In this document: positions 35,126 to 43,941 of the stretch, in pieces
How the letters are laid out: every line of letters begins with the position of its first letter
How positions within the stretch are numbered: the stretch's first letter is position 1
NCBI RefSeq assembly: GCF_017307495.1
Contig: NZ_JAFKHE010000030.1
Coordinates: 1-64,000, forward strand
Direction of reading: 5' to 3'
DNA length: 64,000 nt
DNA from: Devosia sp.
GTDB lineage: Bacteria; Pseudomonadota; Alphaproteobacteria; Rhizobiales; Devosiaceae
Translations under genes and position numbers: made by a program
The notes under the pieces: model-generated
What the model was told of the DNA's origin: nothing
The model's input: the letters and a program-made list of their open reading frames with translations, nothing else
Database searches by the model: none

Positions 35126-35761
35126 CTAAGTCGCTATCAGGCGCGCCGCCCGGCCTACTACATCCTCGAACATCGTCGTGGTCAGCACGCCGGTGTTGGT
35201 GTTGTACCGGGAGCAATGGTAGCTGTCGAAGAGCACGGTCCCGCTCGACAGGATGTGCTCGGCCCCGTGCGCGAACGGATAGGCGCTGCGCTTTTCCCCA
35301 AGGGCAGAGAGCAGCGAATCATGGGCGATGCGGCCGAGCGCCAGGAATGCGCGCGGCGTGTGCACCTCGATGCTTTCGGCGAGAAAGTCCCGGCAGGTCC
35401 TGATCTCTTCCGGGGTAGGCTTGTTCTGCGGCGGCACGCAACGCACGGCGTTGACGATCAGCACCCCGTCCAGCCTGAGCCCGTCATCGGGCCGTTGCTT
35501 GTAGTGCCCGCTGGCGAGGCCGAATTTGCCGAGCGTGGCGTAGAGCAGATCGCCCGCATAGTCGCCGGTGAATGGACGGCCGGTGCGGTTCGCCCCCTTC
35601 AGCCCGGGCGCCAGGCCGACGATCATCAGTCCGGGGCGGTCGTCTCCCCAGTTGGGAACGGGAGCGTTGAAGAAGTCGGGGTAGGCGCGCCGGTTGTCAT
35701 GGCGAAACGCCACGAGGCGTGGGCAGCGCGGGCAATCATGCGGCGGATTGGTCTGATGCAA
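35126..35761 (-). CDS. Uracil-DNA glycosylase, family 5 (UDGb) type
   Basis: A 211-residue DNA-repair glycosylase that removes uracil and possibly other deaminated bases. The first motif, GLAPGLKGANRTGRPFTGDY, is characteristic of family 5, which lacks the usual polar activator in that motif. The second is HCSRYNTNTG. N-terminal CPRC and further cysteines (CVPP, RTCRDF) are the likely 4Fe-4S ligands. It lies 21 bp from the NYN-domain gene on the same strand and is probably co-transcribed with it. Confidence 0.87.
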   Translation of the reverse strand: MHQTNPPHDCPRCPRLVAFRHDNRRAYPDFFNAPVPNWGDDRPGLMIVGLAPGLKGANRTGRPFTGDYAGDLLYATLGKFGLASGHYKQRPDDGLRLDGVLIVNAVRCVPPQNKPTPEEIRTCRDFLAESIEVHTPRAFLALGRIAHDSLLSALGEKRSAYPFAHGAEHILSSGTVLFDSYHCSRYNTNTGVLTTTMFEDVVGRAARLIAT

Positions 35762-35782
35762 GGCGAACCGGAGGGCAGGGAC

Positions 35783-36391
35783 TCAGCTGCCCTTAGGCTC
35801 CACGGTCGCCATCGGCCGGTCAACCGGGCGTTCGGTCCCATGCTGCGCGGTCCGGTCAATGGGCGGAACCCGGCCGACCGTCTTGGCGAGTTCGGCCACG
35901 TCGAGGAAGAAGTCCGCCTGCCGACGCAGTTCGTCCGAGATCATTGGGGTCGGCGTCGTCAGCGTCGATACCACGGTGACGCGCTTGCCCTTCCGCTGCA
36001 GGGCCGCCACGAGGGCAGTGAAGTCCCCGTCGCCGGAAAAAAGCACAAGGTGGTCATAGTACTGGCTCATCTCCAGGGCATCGACGCACAGCTCGATGTC
36101 CATGTTTCCCTTGATCTTTCGCCGTCCCGCCGCGTCCGTGAACTCCTTGGCCGGCTTGGTGACGACGGTGAAGCCGTTATAGTCCAGCCAGTCGATCAGC
36201 GGCCGGATCGAGGAGTACTCCTGATCCTCGACGAGCGCAGTGTAGTAGTAGGCCCTCAGCAGGTACGACTTGGCCTGGAACTCGGCCAGCAGACGGCGGT
36301 AATCGATGTCGATGCCGACGGCCTTGCTCGTGGCGTACAGATTCGCGCCGTCGATGAACAGCACGACCTTTTCGCGCGGATCGATGGACAT
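35783..36391 (-). CDS. NYN-domain protein (LabA/DUF88 family, PIN-like)
   Basis: A 202-residue protein with a PIN-like NYN fold: FIDGANLYATSK at residues ~12-23, KGNMDIELCVDAL in the middle, and LFSGDGDFTALVAALQ later supply the conserved aspartates. NYN proteins are predicted metal-dependent RNases; LabA is linked to circadian output in cyanobacteria. The C-terminal ~25 residues are low in conservation. It is divergent from rpoZ and precedes the uracil glycosylase gene. Confidence 0.88.
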   Translation of the reverse strand: MSIDPREKVVLFIDGANLYATSKAVGIDIDYRRLLAEFQAKSYLLRAYYYTALVEDQEYSSIRPLIDWLDYNGFTVVTKPAKEFTDAAGRRKIKGNMDIELCVDALEMSQYYDHLVLFSGDGDFTALVAALQRKGKRVTVVSTLTTPTPMISDELRRQADFFLDVAELAKTVGRVPPIDRTAQHGTERPVDRPMATVEPKGS

Positions 36392-36734
36392 GGGAATTCT
36401 CCTGACCGGGTCGGCCGGCCTCTCAGGCTGCCCGGCATAAAACGCATTGGCTCACGGCTATGTCTAAGGGCAGCCGATCAAGGGGCAATTTTACTCCCTA
36501 AGTTCGGAATACGCGCTTAATCGACGAAATTTGCAACCGGATTCGATCTGGAGGTCGTGCTCCGATTTGTGGGGGCTCGCGCAAGTAGCTGTCCCGGCGA
36601 GCCAAACGCCGATGGCGCGGCGTGCGGGCGGGCAACGGGAAACACGGCTTTGTGCCATCGGGCCGAAAAACTTGTACGATATGGCCCGCTCGTGTATGAG
36701 GGCCCCTTGATCCCACACCTACCTGGAGACGTAC
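36392..36734. other. Divergent region upstream of rpoZ with consecutive hairpins
   Basis: No protein gene is credible in these 343 bp. Two perfect hairpins adjoin: GGCTCGC (36574-36580) with GCGAGCC (36597-36603), and ACGCCG (36606-36611) with CGGCGT (36618-36623). A weaker GGCA/TGCC pairing may follow to ~36656. The left part (36430-36540) is AT-richer and probably holds the promoters. The hairpins could be the rpoZ leader or a small RNA. I looked for tmRNA, 4.5S and 6S signatures and saw none. Confidence 0.4.
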
Positions 36735-37103
36735 GTGGCCCGCGTCACAGTCGAAGACTGCATTGAGAAGGTGAACAACCGTTTCGACCTCGTGCTGATG
36801 GCTGCCCACCGCGCCCGCATGATTTCGGCCGGTTCGCAGATCACCGTCAGCCGCGACAACGACAAGAATCCCGTCGTTGCGCTGCGCGAGATCGGCGATG
36901 GCACCATCTCCCCGGAAGACCTGCGCGAGGACCTGATCCACTCGATGCAGAAGTATGTCGAGGTCGACGAGCCCGAAAAGCACGCCGCCCCGCTGCTCGA
37001 CGCCAACGCGGACGAGGACAGCGACACCTTTGACACGATCTCGGAAGACGAGCTGCTGCGCGGCATCGAGTCGCTCGCGCCGCCTGAGCGTCGCGACGAT
37101 TGA
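36735..37103 (+). CDS. rpoZ: DNA-directed RNA polymerase omega subunit
   Basis: A 122-residue subunit that stabilises the beta' subunit during RNA polymerase assembly and helps form a ppGpp site in proteobacteria. The conserved N-terminal half reads VTVEDCIEKVNNRFDLVLMAAHRAR; the C-terminal half is acidic. It begins with GTG, with TGGAGA upstream. It is followed by a terminator and then rsh, the ppGpp synthetase/hydrolase gene, the usual alphaproteobacterial order. Confidence 0.95.
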   Translation: MARVTVEDCIEKVNNRFDLVLMAAHRARMISAGSQITVSRDNDKNPVVALREIGDGTISPEDLREDLIHSMQKYVEVDEPEKHAAPLLDANADEDSDTFDTISEDELLRGIESLAPPERRDD

Positions 37104-37134
37104 TCGTCGGCTGATCTCGCATATATAGTCTTGA

Positions 37135-37169
37135 GGCGTCGGGCGTTTCGCCCGGCGCCTTTTTTGTTT
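37135..37169 (+). terminator. Rho-independent terminator after rpoZ
   Basis: The stem GGCG-T-CGGGCG / CGCCCG-G-CGCC with a TTT loop is followed by TTTTTTGTTT. It lies 31 bp after the rpoZ stop and separates rpoZ from rsh. Confidence 0.92.
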
Positions 37170-37244
37170 GCGTGATCGGCGCGTGTGATTGCGCGACCTG
37201 TAGACCAGCCACCAAGGCCGGGCCGCGTAGGAGTGCGGCACCCC

Positions 37245-39518
37245 ATGATGCGTCAGTATGAGCTCGTCGAGCGGGTGCAATCTTACAACCCGAATACCGA
37301 CGAGGCGCTGCTCAACAAGGCCTATGTCTATGCCATGCAGAAGCATGGCACGCAGAAACGCGCCTCCGGCGACCCGTATTTCGCTCATCCGCTCGAAGTC
37401 GCGGCGATCCTGACCGACCTCAAGCTCGACGATGCGTCGATTGCCGTGGCCTTGCTGCACGACACGATCGAGGACACCGACGCGACACGCGCCGAGATCG
37501 ATCAGCTGTTCGGGCCCGAGATCGGCTCGATCGTCGACGGGCTCACCAAGATCGAGCGGCTGCAACTGGTGACGCGCGAGGAGGCGCAGGCCGAGAACCT
37601 GCGCAAGCTCCTGCTCGCCATCTCGGCGGATGTGCGGGTGCTGCTGGTCAAGCTTGCCGACCGCCTGCACAACATGCGCACCCTGGACTTCATGCGCGAG
37701 GACAAGCGCAAGCGCATCGCCAAGGAGACGATGGACATCTATGCGCCGCTCGCCGGACGCATGGGGATGCAGGGCATGCGACAGGAGCTGGAGGACCTCG
37801 CCTTCAAGCACCTTCAGCCCGAGCACTACAAGGCGATCACCAGCCGCCTCGATGAGATGAAGGCGGAGTTCGCCGACACCATCAACACCATCAAGGTCGA
37901 ACTCACCGACCGGCTGAAGAGCGATGGGATCGAGGCGCGCGTCTCGGCCCGCGTCAAGTCGCCCTGGTCGATCTACACCAAGATCGAGCGCAAGCAGATC
38001 GCGCTCGAACAGCTCTCCGACATGATCGGATTCCGGGTGATCGTGCCAACCGTGCCTGACTGCTACCGGGCCCTCGGGATCGTGCACACCAACTGGAAGG
38101 TCGTGCCCGGCCGCTTCAAGGACTATATCTCCGTCCCCAAGCACAACGACTATCGCTCAATCCACACCACCATCGTCGGGGTGGGGCGGCAGCGCGCCGA
38201 ACTGCAGATTCGAACCGAGGAGATGCACCGGGTCGCCGAACTCGGCATCGCGGCGCACGCGCTGTACAAGGAAGGCGCGACCGACATCCACAAGATCGAG
38301 AACGAATCCAAGGCCTTCGTCTGGTTGCGCTCGACCATCGAGCACCTGACGGCGGGTGCCTCGACCGAGGATTTCCTCGAATACACCAAGCTCGAGCTGT
38401 TCCAGGACCAGGTGTTCTGCTTCACCCCGCGCGGCCGCCTTATCGCGCTGCCGCGCGGCGCCACGCCGATCGACTTCGCCTACGCGCTGCACACCGACAT
38501 CGGCGACACCGCGGTCGGGGCCAAGATCAACGGCCAGATCGTGCCGCTGGTGACGCAGCTGCGCTCCGGCGACGAGATCGAGATCATCCGCGACCAGAAC
38601 CACCTTCCGCCCAGCAACTGGGAAACCATCGCCGCCACCGGCAAGGCCCGCTCGGCCATCCGCCGCGCCGTTCGCCTGCAGCAGCAGCAGCGCGCCCAGG
38701 CGCTGGGCGAGCACGTGCTCTCCGTGCTGCTCGAGCGCGAAGGCATACTGCTCGACGACGGCGAGTTCAGGCAGTTGGCCGAAGGGCTCGGCCAGCCCGG
38801 CAAGAAGGAACTGCTCGTCGCGCTGGGCGAAGGCAAGATCAGCGGCGACGACCTCGACATGCAGGTGATGGAGGTCAAGGGCATCAAGCGTCGCCGCAAG
38901 AAGATCGACCTGCCGGTGCCCGACAAGGCCGAAGGCTGGTTCGCCCTGCGCTCGACCGAGCTGTTTCGATTCCGGGTGCCTGGCAACCCGCGCTCCGGGC
39001 CGCTGGCCAAGGCGGCGCTGGCGCAGCTCGACTTCAAGACGCGCGTCGACGTTTCGCCCGAAGGCGTCGTGCCGGGCGACCGTCTCGTCGGCATCATGGA
39101 ACCGGATAAGTCGATCGTGATCTACCCGATCCACTCCGATGCGCTCTCCGAGCTGTACGACCGCGATGTGGCCTGGATCGACGTGCGCTGGGATATCGTG
39201 GGGCACGAGGACCGCGACTATCAGTGCGTCATCTCCATGCAGGCGCAGAACAAGCCCGGATCGCTGGCGCAGATCTCGACGGTGATTGCGGCGTGCGAGG
39301 CCAACATCCATAATCTCGTGATGCGCATGGAATCGCCGGATTTCCACCGCTTCATCTTCCAGATCGAGGTCCGGGACCTGGCGCAGCTGACCGATGTGCT
39401 GAATTCACTCAAGCTCTCGGCCGGAATCTCGGACGTGCAGCGCGCGACGGTGGCCGAGGCGCGGGCGCTCGACCGGATCGAATGGAATGCGCCCCAGCGG
39501 CAAGAGGAGCCTGCGTGA
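37245..39518 (+). CDS. rsh: Bifunctional (p)ppGpp synthetase/hydrolase (Rsh/SpoT)
   Basis: A 757-residue alarmone enzyme. The HD hydrolase domain (YFAHPLEVAAIL, LLHDTIEDT, LADRLHNMRTL) is intact. The synthetase domain (SPWSIYTKIERK, SDMIGFRVIVPT, DYISVPKHNDYRSIHTT), the TGS domain (FCFTPRGRLIALPRGATPIDFA region) and a C-terminal ACT domain (NKPGSLAQISTVIA) follow. Both activities should be present. I chose the ATG at 37245, 11 nt after AGGAG; the 20-codon upstream extension has no support. The stop overlaps the pyrE GTG, so it heads a long coupled operon. Confidence 0.95.
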   Translation: MMRQYELVERVQSYNPNTDEALLNKAYVYAMQKHGTQKRASGDPYFAHPLEVAAILTDLKLDDASIAVALLHDTIEDTDATRAEIDQLFGPEIGSIVDGLTKIERLQLVTREEAQAENLRKLLLAISADVRVLLVKLADRLHNMRTLDFMREDKRKRIAKETMDIYAPLAGRMGMQGMRQELEDLAFKHLQPEHYKAITSRLDEMKAEFADTINTIKVELTDRLKSDGIEARVSARVKSPWSIYTKIERKQIALEQLSDMIGFRVIVPTVPDCYRALGIVHTNWKVVPGRFKDYISVPKHNDYRSIHTTIVGVGRQRAELQIRTEEMHRVAELGIAAHALYKEGATDIHKIENESKAFVWLRSTIEHLTAGASTEDFLEYTKLELFQDQVFCFTPRGRLIALPRGATPIDFAYALHTDIGDTAVGAKINGQIVPLVTQLRSGDEIEIIRDQNHLPPSNWETIAATGKARSAIRRAVRLQQQQRAQALGEHVLSVLLEREGILLDDGEFRQLAEGLGQPGKKELLVALGEGKISGDDLDMQVMEVKGIKRRRKKIDLPVPDKAEGWFALRSTELFRFRVPGNPRSGPLAKAALAQLDFKTRVDVSPEGVVPGDRLVGIMEPDKSIVIYPIHSDALSELYDRDVAWIDVRWDIVGHEDRDYQCVISMQAQNKPGSLAQISTVIAACEANIHNLVMRMESPDFHRFIFQIEVRDLAQLTDVLNSLKLSAGISDVQRATVAEARALDRIEWNAPQRQEEPA

Positions 39519-40099
39519 CCACCCAAGAAGTCCTGGACCTGTTTCGCGAAAGCGGAGCGCTGCTCGAAGGCCACTTCATCCTGTCCTCGGGCCTGCGCTC
39601 TCCGATCTTCCTGCAGAAGGCGCGGGTGTTCATGCATCCGGCCAAGGCGGAGAAGCTGTGCCGGGCGCTGGCCGAGAAAATCCGCGCGGCCGGCTACGGC
39701 GATGTCAGCCAGATCGTGTCGCCAGCCGTCGGCGGCATCATTCCGGGCTACGAGACGGCCCGGCACCTCGGCGTGCCGGCGATCTACACCGAGCGCGTCA
39801 ATGGCGTGTTCGAGCTGCGGCGGGGGTTCGAACTCCAGCCCGGCGAGAAGGTGATCGTGGTCGAGGACATCGTCTCGACCGGCGTGTCCATCCGCGAATG
39901 CATCGAGGCGATCCGCCAGACCGGCGCCAATGTCGTCGCCGCCGCCTGCCTGATCGATCGCTCGGCTGGTGAGGCCGATGTCGGCGTGCCGTTGGTCTCG
40001 CTGGTGCAATACAAGGTCCCGGCCTATCCCGCCGACGCGCTGCCGCCGGAACTGGCGGCCATCCCGGCGATCAAGCCGGGCTCGAGGGGGCTCTCATGA
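39515..40099 (+). CDS. pyrE: Orotate phosphoribosyltransferase
   Basis: A 194-residue enzyme that makes orotidine-5'-phosphate from orotate and PRPP in pyrimidine synthesis. The PRPP motif is VIVVEDIVSTGVSI; GHFILSSGLRSPIFLQKARV is the typical N-terminal region. It starts with GTG overlapping the rsh stop (GTGA), preceded by AGAGGAG, and ends overlapping acpS (ATGA). A longer ATG reading begins inside the end of rsh and is less likely. Confidence 0.95.
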   Translation: MTTQEVLDLFRESGALLEGHFILSSGLRSPIFLQKARVFMHPAKAEKLCRALAEKIRAAGYGDVSQIVSPAVGGIIPGYETARHLGVPAIYTERVNGVFELRRGFELQPGEKVIVVEDIVSTGVSIRECIEAIRQTGANVVAAACLIDRSAGEADVGVPLVSLVQYKVPAYPADALPPELAAIPAIKPGSRGLS

Positions 40100-40515
40100 T
40101 CATCGGGCTGGGTAACGATCTGTGCGATATCCGCCGCGTCGAGAAGACGCTGGCGCGCTACGGCGATCGGTTCACGCACCGGATCTTCACCGAGATCGAG
40201 CGCGCCAAGTCCGATCGGCGGGCCCAGCGCGCGGCCTCCTACGCCAAGCGTTTCGCGGCCAAGGAAGCCTGTTCCAAGGCGCTGGGGACCGGCCTTAGTT
40301 TCGGCGTTTATTGGCGCGACATGGGCGTCGTGAACCTCCCCTCGGGCAAGCCGACGATGAAGCTGACCAACGGCGCTGCCCGCGTGCTGGAGCGGCTTGT
40401 TCCGCCGGGGATGAAGCCTCATATCCACCTGACCATTACCGACGACGGCGGCATGGCGCAGGCATTCGTCATCATCGAAGCGCTGCCGATTGACCAGGCG
40501 CCGGCGCTCCCGTAA
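40096..40515 (+). CDS. acpS: Holo-[acyl-carrier-protein] synthase
   Basis: A 139-residue phosphopantetheinyl transferase that activates acyl-carrier protein using CoA. The metal-binding motif IGLGNDLCDIRRV is at the N-terminus and FAAKEACSKALGTG in the middle. It overlaps pyrE by 4 nt. In many relatives pdxJ sits between pyrE or rsh and acpS; it is absent here. Confidence 0.95.
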   Translation: MIIGLGNDLCDIRRVEKTLARYGDRFTHRIFTEIERAKSDRRAQRAASYAKRFAAKEACSKALGTGLSFGVYWRDMGVVNLPSGKPTMKLTNGAARVLERLVPPGMKPHIHLTITDDGGMAQAFVIIEALPIDQAPALP

Positions 40516-40545
40516 CCACTTGGCCCATTGGGCTAGAGGCAACCT

Positions 40546-41310
40546 ATGAGCCAGACCGTGTCGAAAGCCGAAATCAAGGCCGGCAAGAAGAAGAACGAGC
40601 TGCTGGAAACGATCGTCGTGATCGTCGAGGCGCTGATCATCGCGCTGCTGTTCCGCACCTTCCTCTACCAGCCGTTCTCGATCCCCACCGCTTCGATGCA
40701 GCAGACACTGATGATCGGCGACTACTTCCTCGCCAACAAGTGGGCCTGGGGCTTCGGCAAGTATTCCTTCCCGATCGCGCTGCCCTTCAACGGTCGCATC
40801 CTGGGCAACACGCCGCAGCGCGGCGACGTCGCCGTGTTCCGAAACGAGATCACCAACGAAGACTACATCAAGCGTGTGATCGGGCTGCCGGGCGACCGTA
40901 TCCAGGTGAAGGCGGGTCGGCTCTACATCAACGGCACCATGGTCGAGCGCCAGCTCGTCGGCACCGCCAAGGACACCGACAGCTACATGACCACCGTCGA
41001 TGTCAGCGTCTACACCGAGACGCTGCCGAACGGCGTCAAGCACACCATCCAGGAAATCTCCGACAACGAGGCCCTCGACAACACCGCCGAATACGTCGTG
41101 CCGTCGGGGCACTACTTCATGATGGGCGACAACCGCGACCGCTCGGCCGACAGCCGCGTTCTCGGGCAGGTTGGCTACGTCCCGTTCGACAATCTGATCG
41201 GCAAGGCCGAGGCGCGCTTCTTCTCGATCAAGGACAACCGGCCGCCATGGGCGCTGTGGGAGTGGCCGGCGAACGTGCGCTGGGACCGCATGTTCCAGTT
41301 CGTGAACTGA
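40546..41310 (+). CDS. lepB: Signal peptidase I
   Basis: A 254-residue inner-membrane serine protease that removes Sec signal peptides. One N-terminal transmembrane helix (ETIVVIVEALIIALLF) is followed by the catalytic serine in IPTASMQQTL, the lysine in DYIKRVIGLPGD, and the box GDNRDRSADSR. It shares one base with rnc (TGATG). A 30-bp gap separates it from acpS. Confidence 0.96.
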   Translation: MSQTVSKAEIKAGKKKNELLETIVVIVEALIIALLFRTFLYQPFSIPTASMQQTLMIGDYFLANKWAWGFGKYSFPIALPFNGRILGNTPQRGDVAVFRNEITNEDYIKRVIGLPGDRIQVKAGRLYINGTMVERQLVGTAKDTDSYMTTVDVSVYTETLPNGVKHTIQEISDNEALDNTAEYVVPSGHYFMMGDNRDRSADSRVLGQVGYVPFDNLIGKAEARFFSIKDNRPPWALWEWPANVRWDRMFQFVN

Positions 41311-42014
41311 TGGCAAAGGGGCGCGCGCACGAGAAGTTGCAGGCACGTCTGGGATATCGTTTTGCCGATCCCGACCTGCTCGATCATGCGCTCACCCATT
41401 CGAGTGCCGTTTCGCCAGGCAAGCGCATCGAGCGATCTTACCAGCGGCTGGAATTCCTCGGCGATCGCGTGCTCGGGCTCGTGGTCGCCGACATGCTCTA
41501 TCGCCGCTTGCCCAAGGCAAACGAAGGTGAGCTCAGCCGCTCGCTCAACACGCTGGTGCGCAAGGAAACCTGTGCCGCGATCGCCCGTCAGCTCGACATC
41601 GGCTCGGAGCTCAATCTTGGCGAAAGCGAGGCGCGCACTGGCGGCGCCAACAAGGACGCGATCCTGGGCGACGTCGCCGAGGCGGTGATCGGCGCCATCT
41701 TCATCGATGGGGGCCTTGGCCAAGCCTATGAAGTGGTCGAGCGCCTGTTCGGCGATCACCTCGACCAGGCCGGCACGGTACGGGCCGACCCCAAGACGAC
41801 GCTGCAGGAATGGGCGCAGGGCAGGGGGCTCGAGCCGCCGGTCTATGCCGAAGTCGAGCGCACCGGCCCCGATCACGCCCCCGAATTTACCATCGCCGTG
41901 CGGCTGGGCGAGTTCCCCGCCCTTACCGCCACCGGCCCCTCCAAGAAGCTCGCCGAGCACAAGGCCGCCGAGGCTTTCCTGATCCGCGAGAAGGTCTGGC
42001 GCGACACGATATGA
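41310..42014 (+). CDS. rnc: Ribonuclease III
   Basis: A 234-residue double-stranded-RNA endonuclease for rRNA and mRNA processing. The signature is YQRLEFLGDRVLGLV; catalytic acidic residues lie there and in NKDAILGDVAEAVIGAIF. The C-terminal dsRNA-binding domain ends TGPSKKLAEHKAAEAFL. The start overlaps the lepB stop and the stop overlaps era (ATGA). A longer frame reading begins inside lepB and is not real. Confidence 0.96.
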   Translation: MAKGRAHEKLQARLGYRFADPDLLDHALTHSSAVSPGKRIERSYQRLEFLGDRVLGLVVADMLYRRLPKANEGELSRSLNTLVRKETCAAIARQLDIGSELNLGESEARTGGANKDAILGDVAEAVIGAIFIDGGLGQAYEVVERLFGDHLDQAGTVRADPKTTLQEWAQGRGLEPPVYAEVERTGPDHAPEFTIAVRLGEFPALTATGPSKKLAEHKAAEAFLIREKVWRDTI

Positions 42015-42961
42015 CCGACAAGAACGAAATGCCCGAAGCGGGCGCGCTCCCGCTTCCCAATGAAAATACGCGCTGCGGCTTCGTTGCGCTGGTCGGCGCG
42101 CCGAATGCCGGCAAGTCGACGCTGCTCAACTCGCTGGTCGGCACCAAGGTGTCGATCGTCACGCACAAGGCGCAGACGACGCGCTCGATGATCCGCGGCG
42201 TCGTCACCGAGGGCGATAGCCAGATCGTCTTCATCGACACGCCCGGCATCTTCGCGCCCCGGCGCCGGCTCGACCGCGCCATGGTGGAGGCCGCCTGGAC
42301 CGGGGCCGGGGACGCCGACCTCGTTGCATTCATCGTTGACGCCGAGCGCGGCATCACGCCGGAGCTGGAACTGCTCGTCCAGGGGCTCGAAAACGTGACG
42401 CACCCCAAGGTGCTGGTGCTCAACAAGGTCGACCTGATCAAGCCGGAAAAGCTCTTCGCGCTGGCCGAGGGCCTCAACGCGCGACTGAAGTTCGAGAAGA
42501 CCTTCATGATCTCGGCGCTCACCGGCAGCGGCGTGCAGGATTTCCTCAACTGGGCGCTGGAGCGCATCCCTCTCGGCCCCTGGCACTTCCCGGAGGACCA
42601 GCTCACCGACCTGACGTTGCAGATCACTGCAGCCGAAGTGACGCGCGAAAAACTGTTCCTGCGCGTGCATGACGAGATCCCCTACAACGCCACGGTCGAG
42701 GGCGAGAAGTTTACCATCAACAAGGATGGCTCCTATCGTATCGACCAGGTGATCTACGTCACCCGCGACACGCACAAGAAGATCGTGCTGGGCGCCGGCG
42801 GCCAGACGATCAAGGCCATTGGGGCCGAGGCCCGCAAGGAGTTGATGGAGATTTTCGACGTGCCGGTGCACCTGTTCATCTTCGTCAAGGTCCGCGAGAA
42901 ATGGGGCGACGACCCCGAACGCTACCGCGAGATGGGGCTGGAGTACCCGCACCAGAAGTGA
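42011..42961 (+). CDS. era: GTPase Era
   Basis: A 316-residue GTPase for 16S rRNA maturation and 30S assembly. G1 GAPNAGKST, G3 DTPG, G4 NKVD and the switch region THKAQTTRS are present. The C-terminal KH domain (KIVLGAGGQTIKAIGAEARK) is complete. It overlaps rnc by 4 nt. After it, the otherwise seamless operon is interrupted by a 156-bp gap filled by a palindromic repeat before recO. Confidence 0.96.
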   Translation: MTDKNEMPEAGALPLPNENTRCGFVALVGAPNAGKSTLLNSLVGTKVSIVTHKAQTTRSMIRGVVTEGDSQIVFIDTPGIFAPRRRLDRAMVEAAWTGAGDADLVAFIVDAERGITPELELLVQGLENVTHPKVLVLNKVDLIKPEKLFALAEGLNARLKFEKTFMISALTGSGVQDFLNWALERIPLGPWHFPEDQLTDLTLQITAAEVTREKLFLRVHDEIPYNATVEGEKFTINKDGSYRIDQVIYVTRDTHKKIVLGAGGQTIKAIGAEARKELMEIFDVPVHLFIFVKVREKWGDDPERYREMGLEYPHQK

Positions 42962-42976
42962 GCCCGATTTCCGCCT

Positions 42977-43103
42977 CTTCCCCTCTCCCCTTGAGGGAGA
43001 GGGTGCCCCGCGAAGCGGGGCGGGTGAGGGGCCGGATATCGCACCTTCCCCTCACCCGTCTCGGCTTCGCCGAGCCACCCTCTCCCTCAAGGGGAGAGGG
43101 AAG
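42977..43103. repeat. Intergenic palindromic repeat, family 1 (copy C)
   Basis: Nearly perfect inverted ends (CTTCCCCTCTCCCCTTGAGG and its complement) bound a 127-bp element with an internal GCCCCGCGAAGCGGGGC hairpin and two CCCTCACCCG / CGGGTGAGGGG blocks. It separates era and recO. It is the best-preserved copy of the family in the window. Confidence 0.8.
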
Positions 43104-43117
43104 AAGGGGCATCAGCC

Positions 43118-43840
43118 ATGCAGTGGGACGGTGAGGGACTGATCATCGGCGTGCGCCGCCACGGCGAGAGCAGCGTCATCGCCGATGTGATGGTCGCGGG
43201 TCGCGGCAGGCATCTCGGGTTGATCCGCGGCGGCCGCTCGACCAGGCTGGCGGCGACGCTGCAGCCGGGCAATACCGTGCAGGTGACCTGGCGGGCGCGG
43301 CTTGAACAGCACCTGGGCACCTTCCAGATCGAACTGCTGGAGGCGCGTGCCGCGGCGCTGATTGCCGACCGCCTTCGCCTCTACGCCAGCCAGCTCGTCT
43401 GCGAGCATCTGCACTTGTTGCCCGAGCGCGACCCGCACGACCGGCTGCTGGCGCTGGCGCTGCGGATCATGGACGAGCAGGGGACGCCGTTGCAGCTCGG
43501 CGCCGCCGTCGCGCGCTACGAGCTGGTGCTGCTCGAGGAACTCGGCTTCGGTCTCGACCTGGCGAGCTGCGCCGCGACAGGGGTAACCACCAACCTGACC
43601 CACGTCTCGCCCAGGACCGGCCGCGCCGTCTGCCGCGAGGCGGCGGAGCCATACATCAGCCGCCTGCTGCGCCTCCCGGCGTTCCTGGTCGGATCGGGCG
43701 AAGCCACCCCGGAAGATGTGGTGGATGCGTTCCGGCTCACCGGGCACTTCCTTGACATGCATGTGTGGATGCCGCGGCAGGTCGAGCCGCCGGCCATCCG
43801 CGATACGTTCGTCGCGCTGGTCAGCGAGCGGCGCAACTAG
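43118..43840 (+). CDS. recO: DNA repair protein RecO
   Basis: A 240-residue recombination mediator of the RecFOR pathway. The N-terminal OB-fold (WDGEGLIIGVRRHGESSVIA, GLIRGGRSTRL) and the C-terminal helical part (RYELVLLEELGFGLDLASCA) are recognisable. No complete zinc-binding cysteine set is seen. It is the last gene of the rsh-era block but is separated from era by a repeat element that supplies most of its leader. Confidence 0.93.
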   Translation: MQWDGEGLIIGVRRHGESSVIADVMVAGRGRHLGLIRGGRSTRLAATLQPGNTVQVTWRARLEQHLGTFQIELLEARAAALIADRLRLYASQLVCEHLHLLPERDPHDRLLALALRIMDEQGTPLQLGAAVARYELVLLEELGFGLDLASCAATGVTTNLTHVSPRTGRAVCREAAEPYISRLLRLPAFLVGSGEATPEDVVDAFRLTGHFLDMHVWMPRQVEPPAIRDTFVALVSERRN

Positions 43841-43941
43841 AGCATTCTACTGTCTGCCTGAAACGATGCTGCTTTCCCTATGTGTGGGGGCAGCGGAGTG
43901 CCTTGCGGCGATGACTGCGGCTCAATTCGGCCGTTAAACGA

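Noticed and set aside
36392..36734. tmRNA, 4.5S or 6S RNA gene
   Set aside because: No tag-peptide codons (Ala-Asn-Asp-Asn type), no T-arm with CCA, and no GGAAGGAAGC-like SRP core were found.
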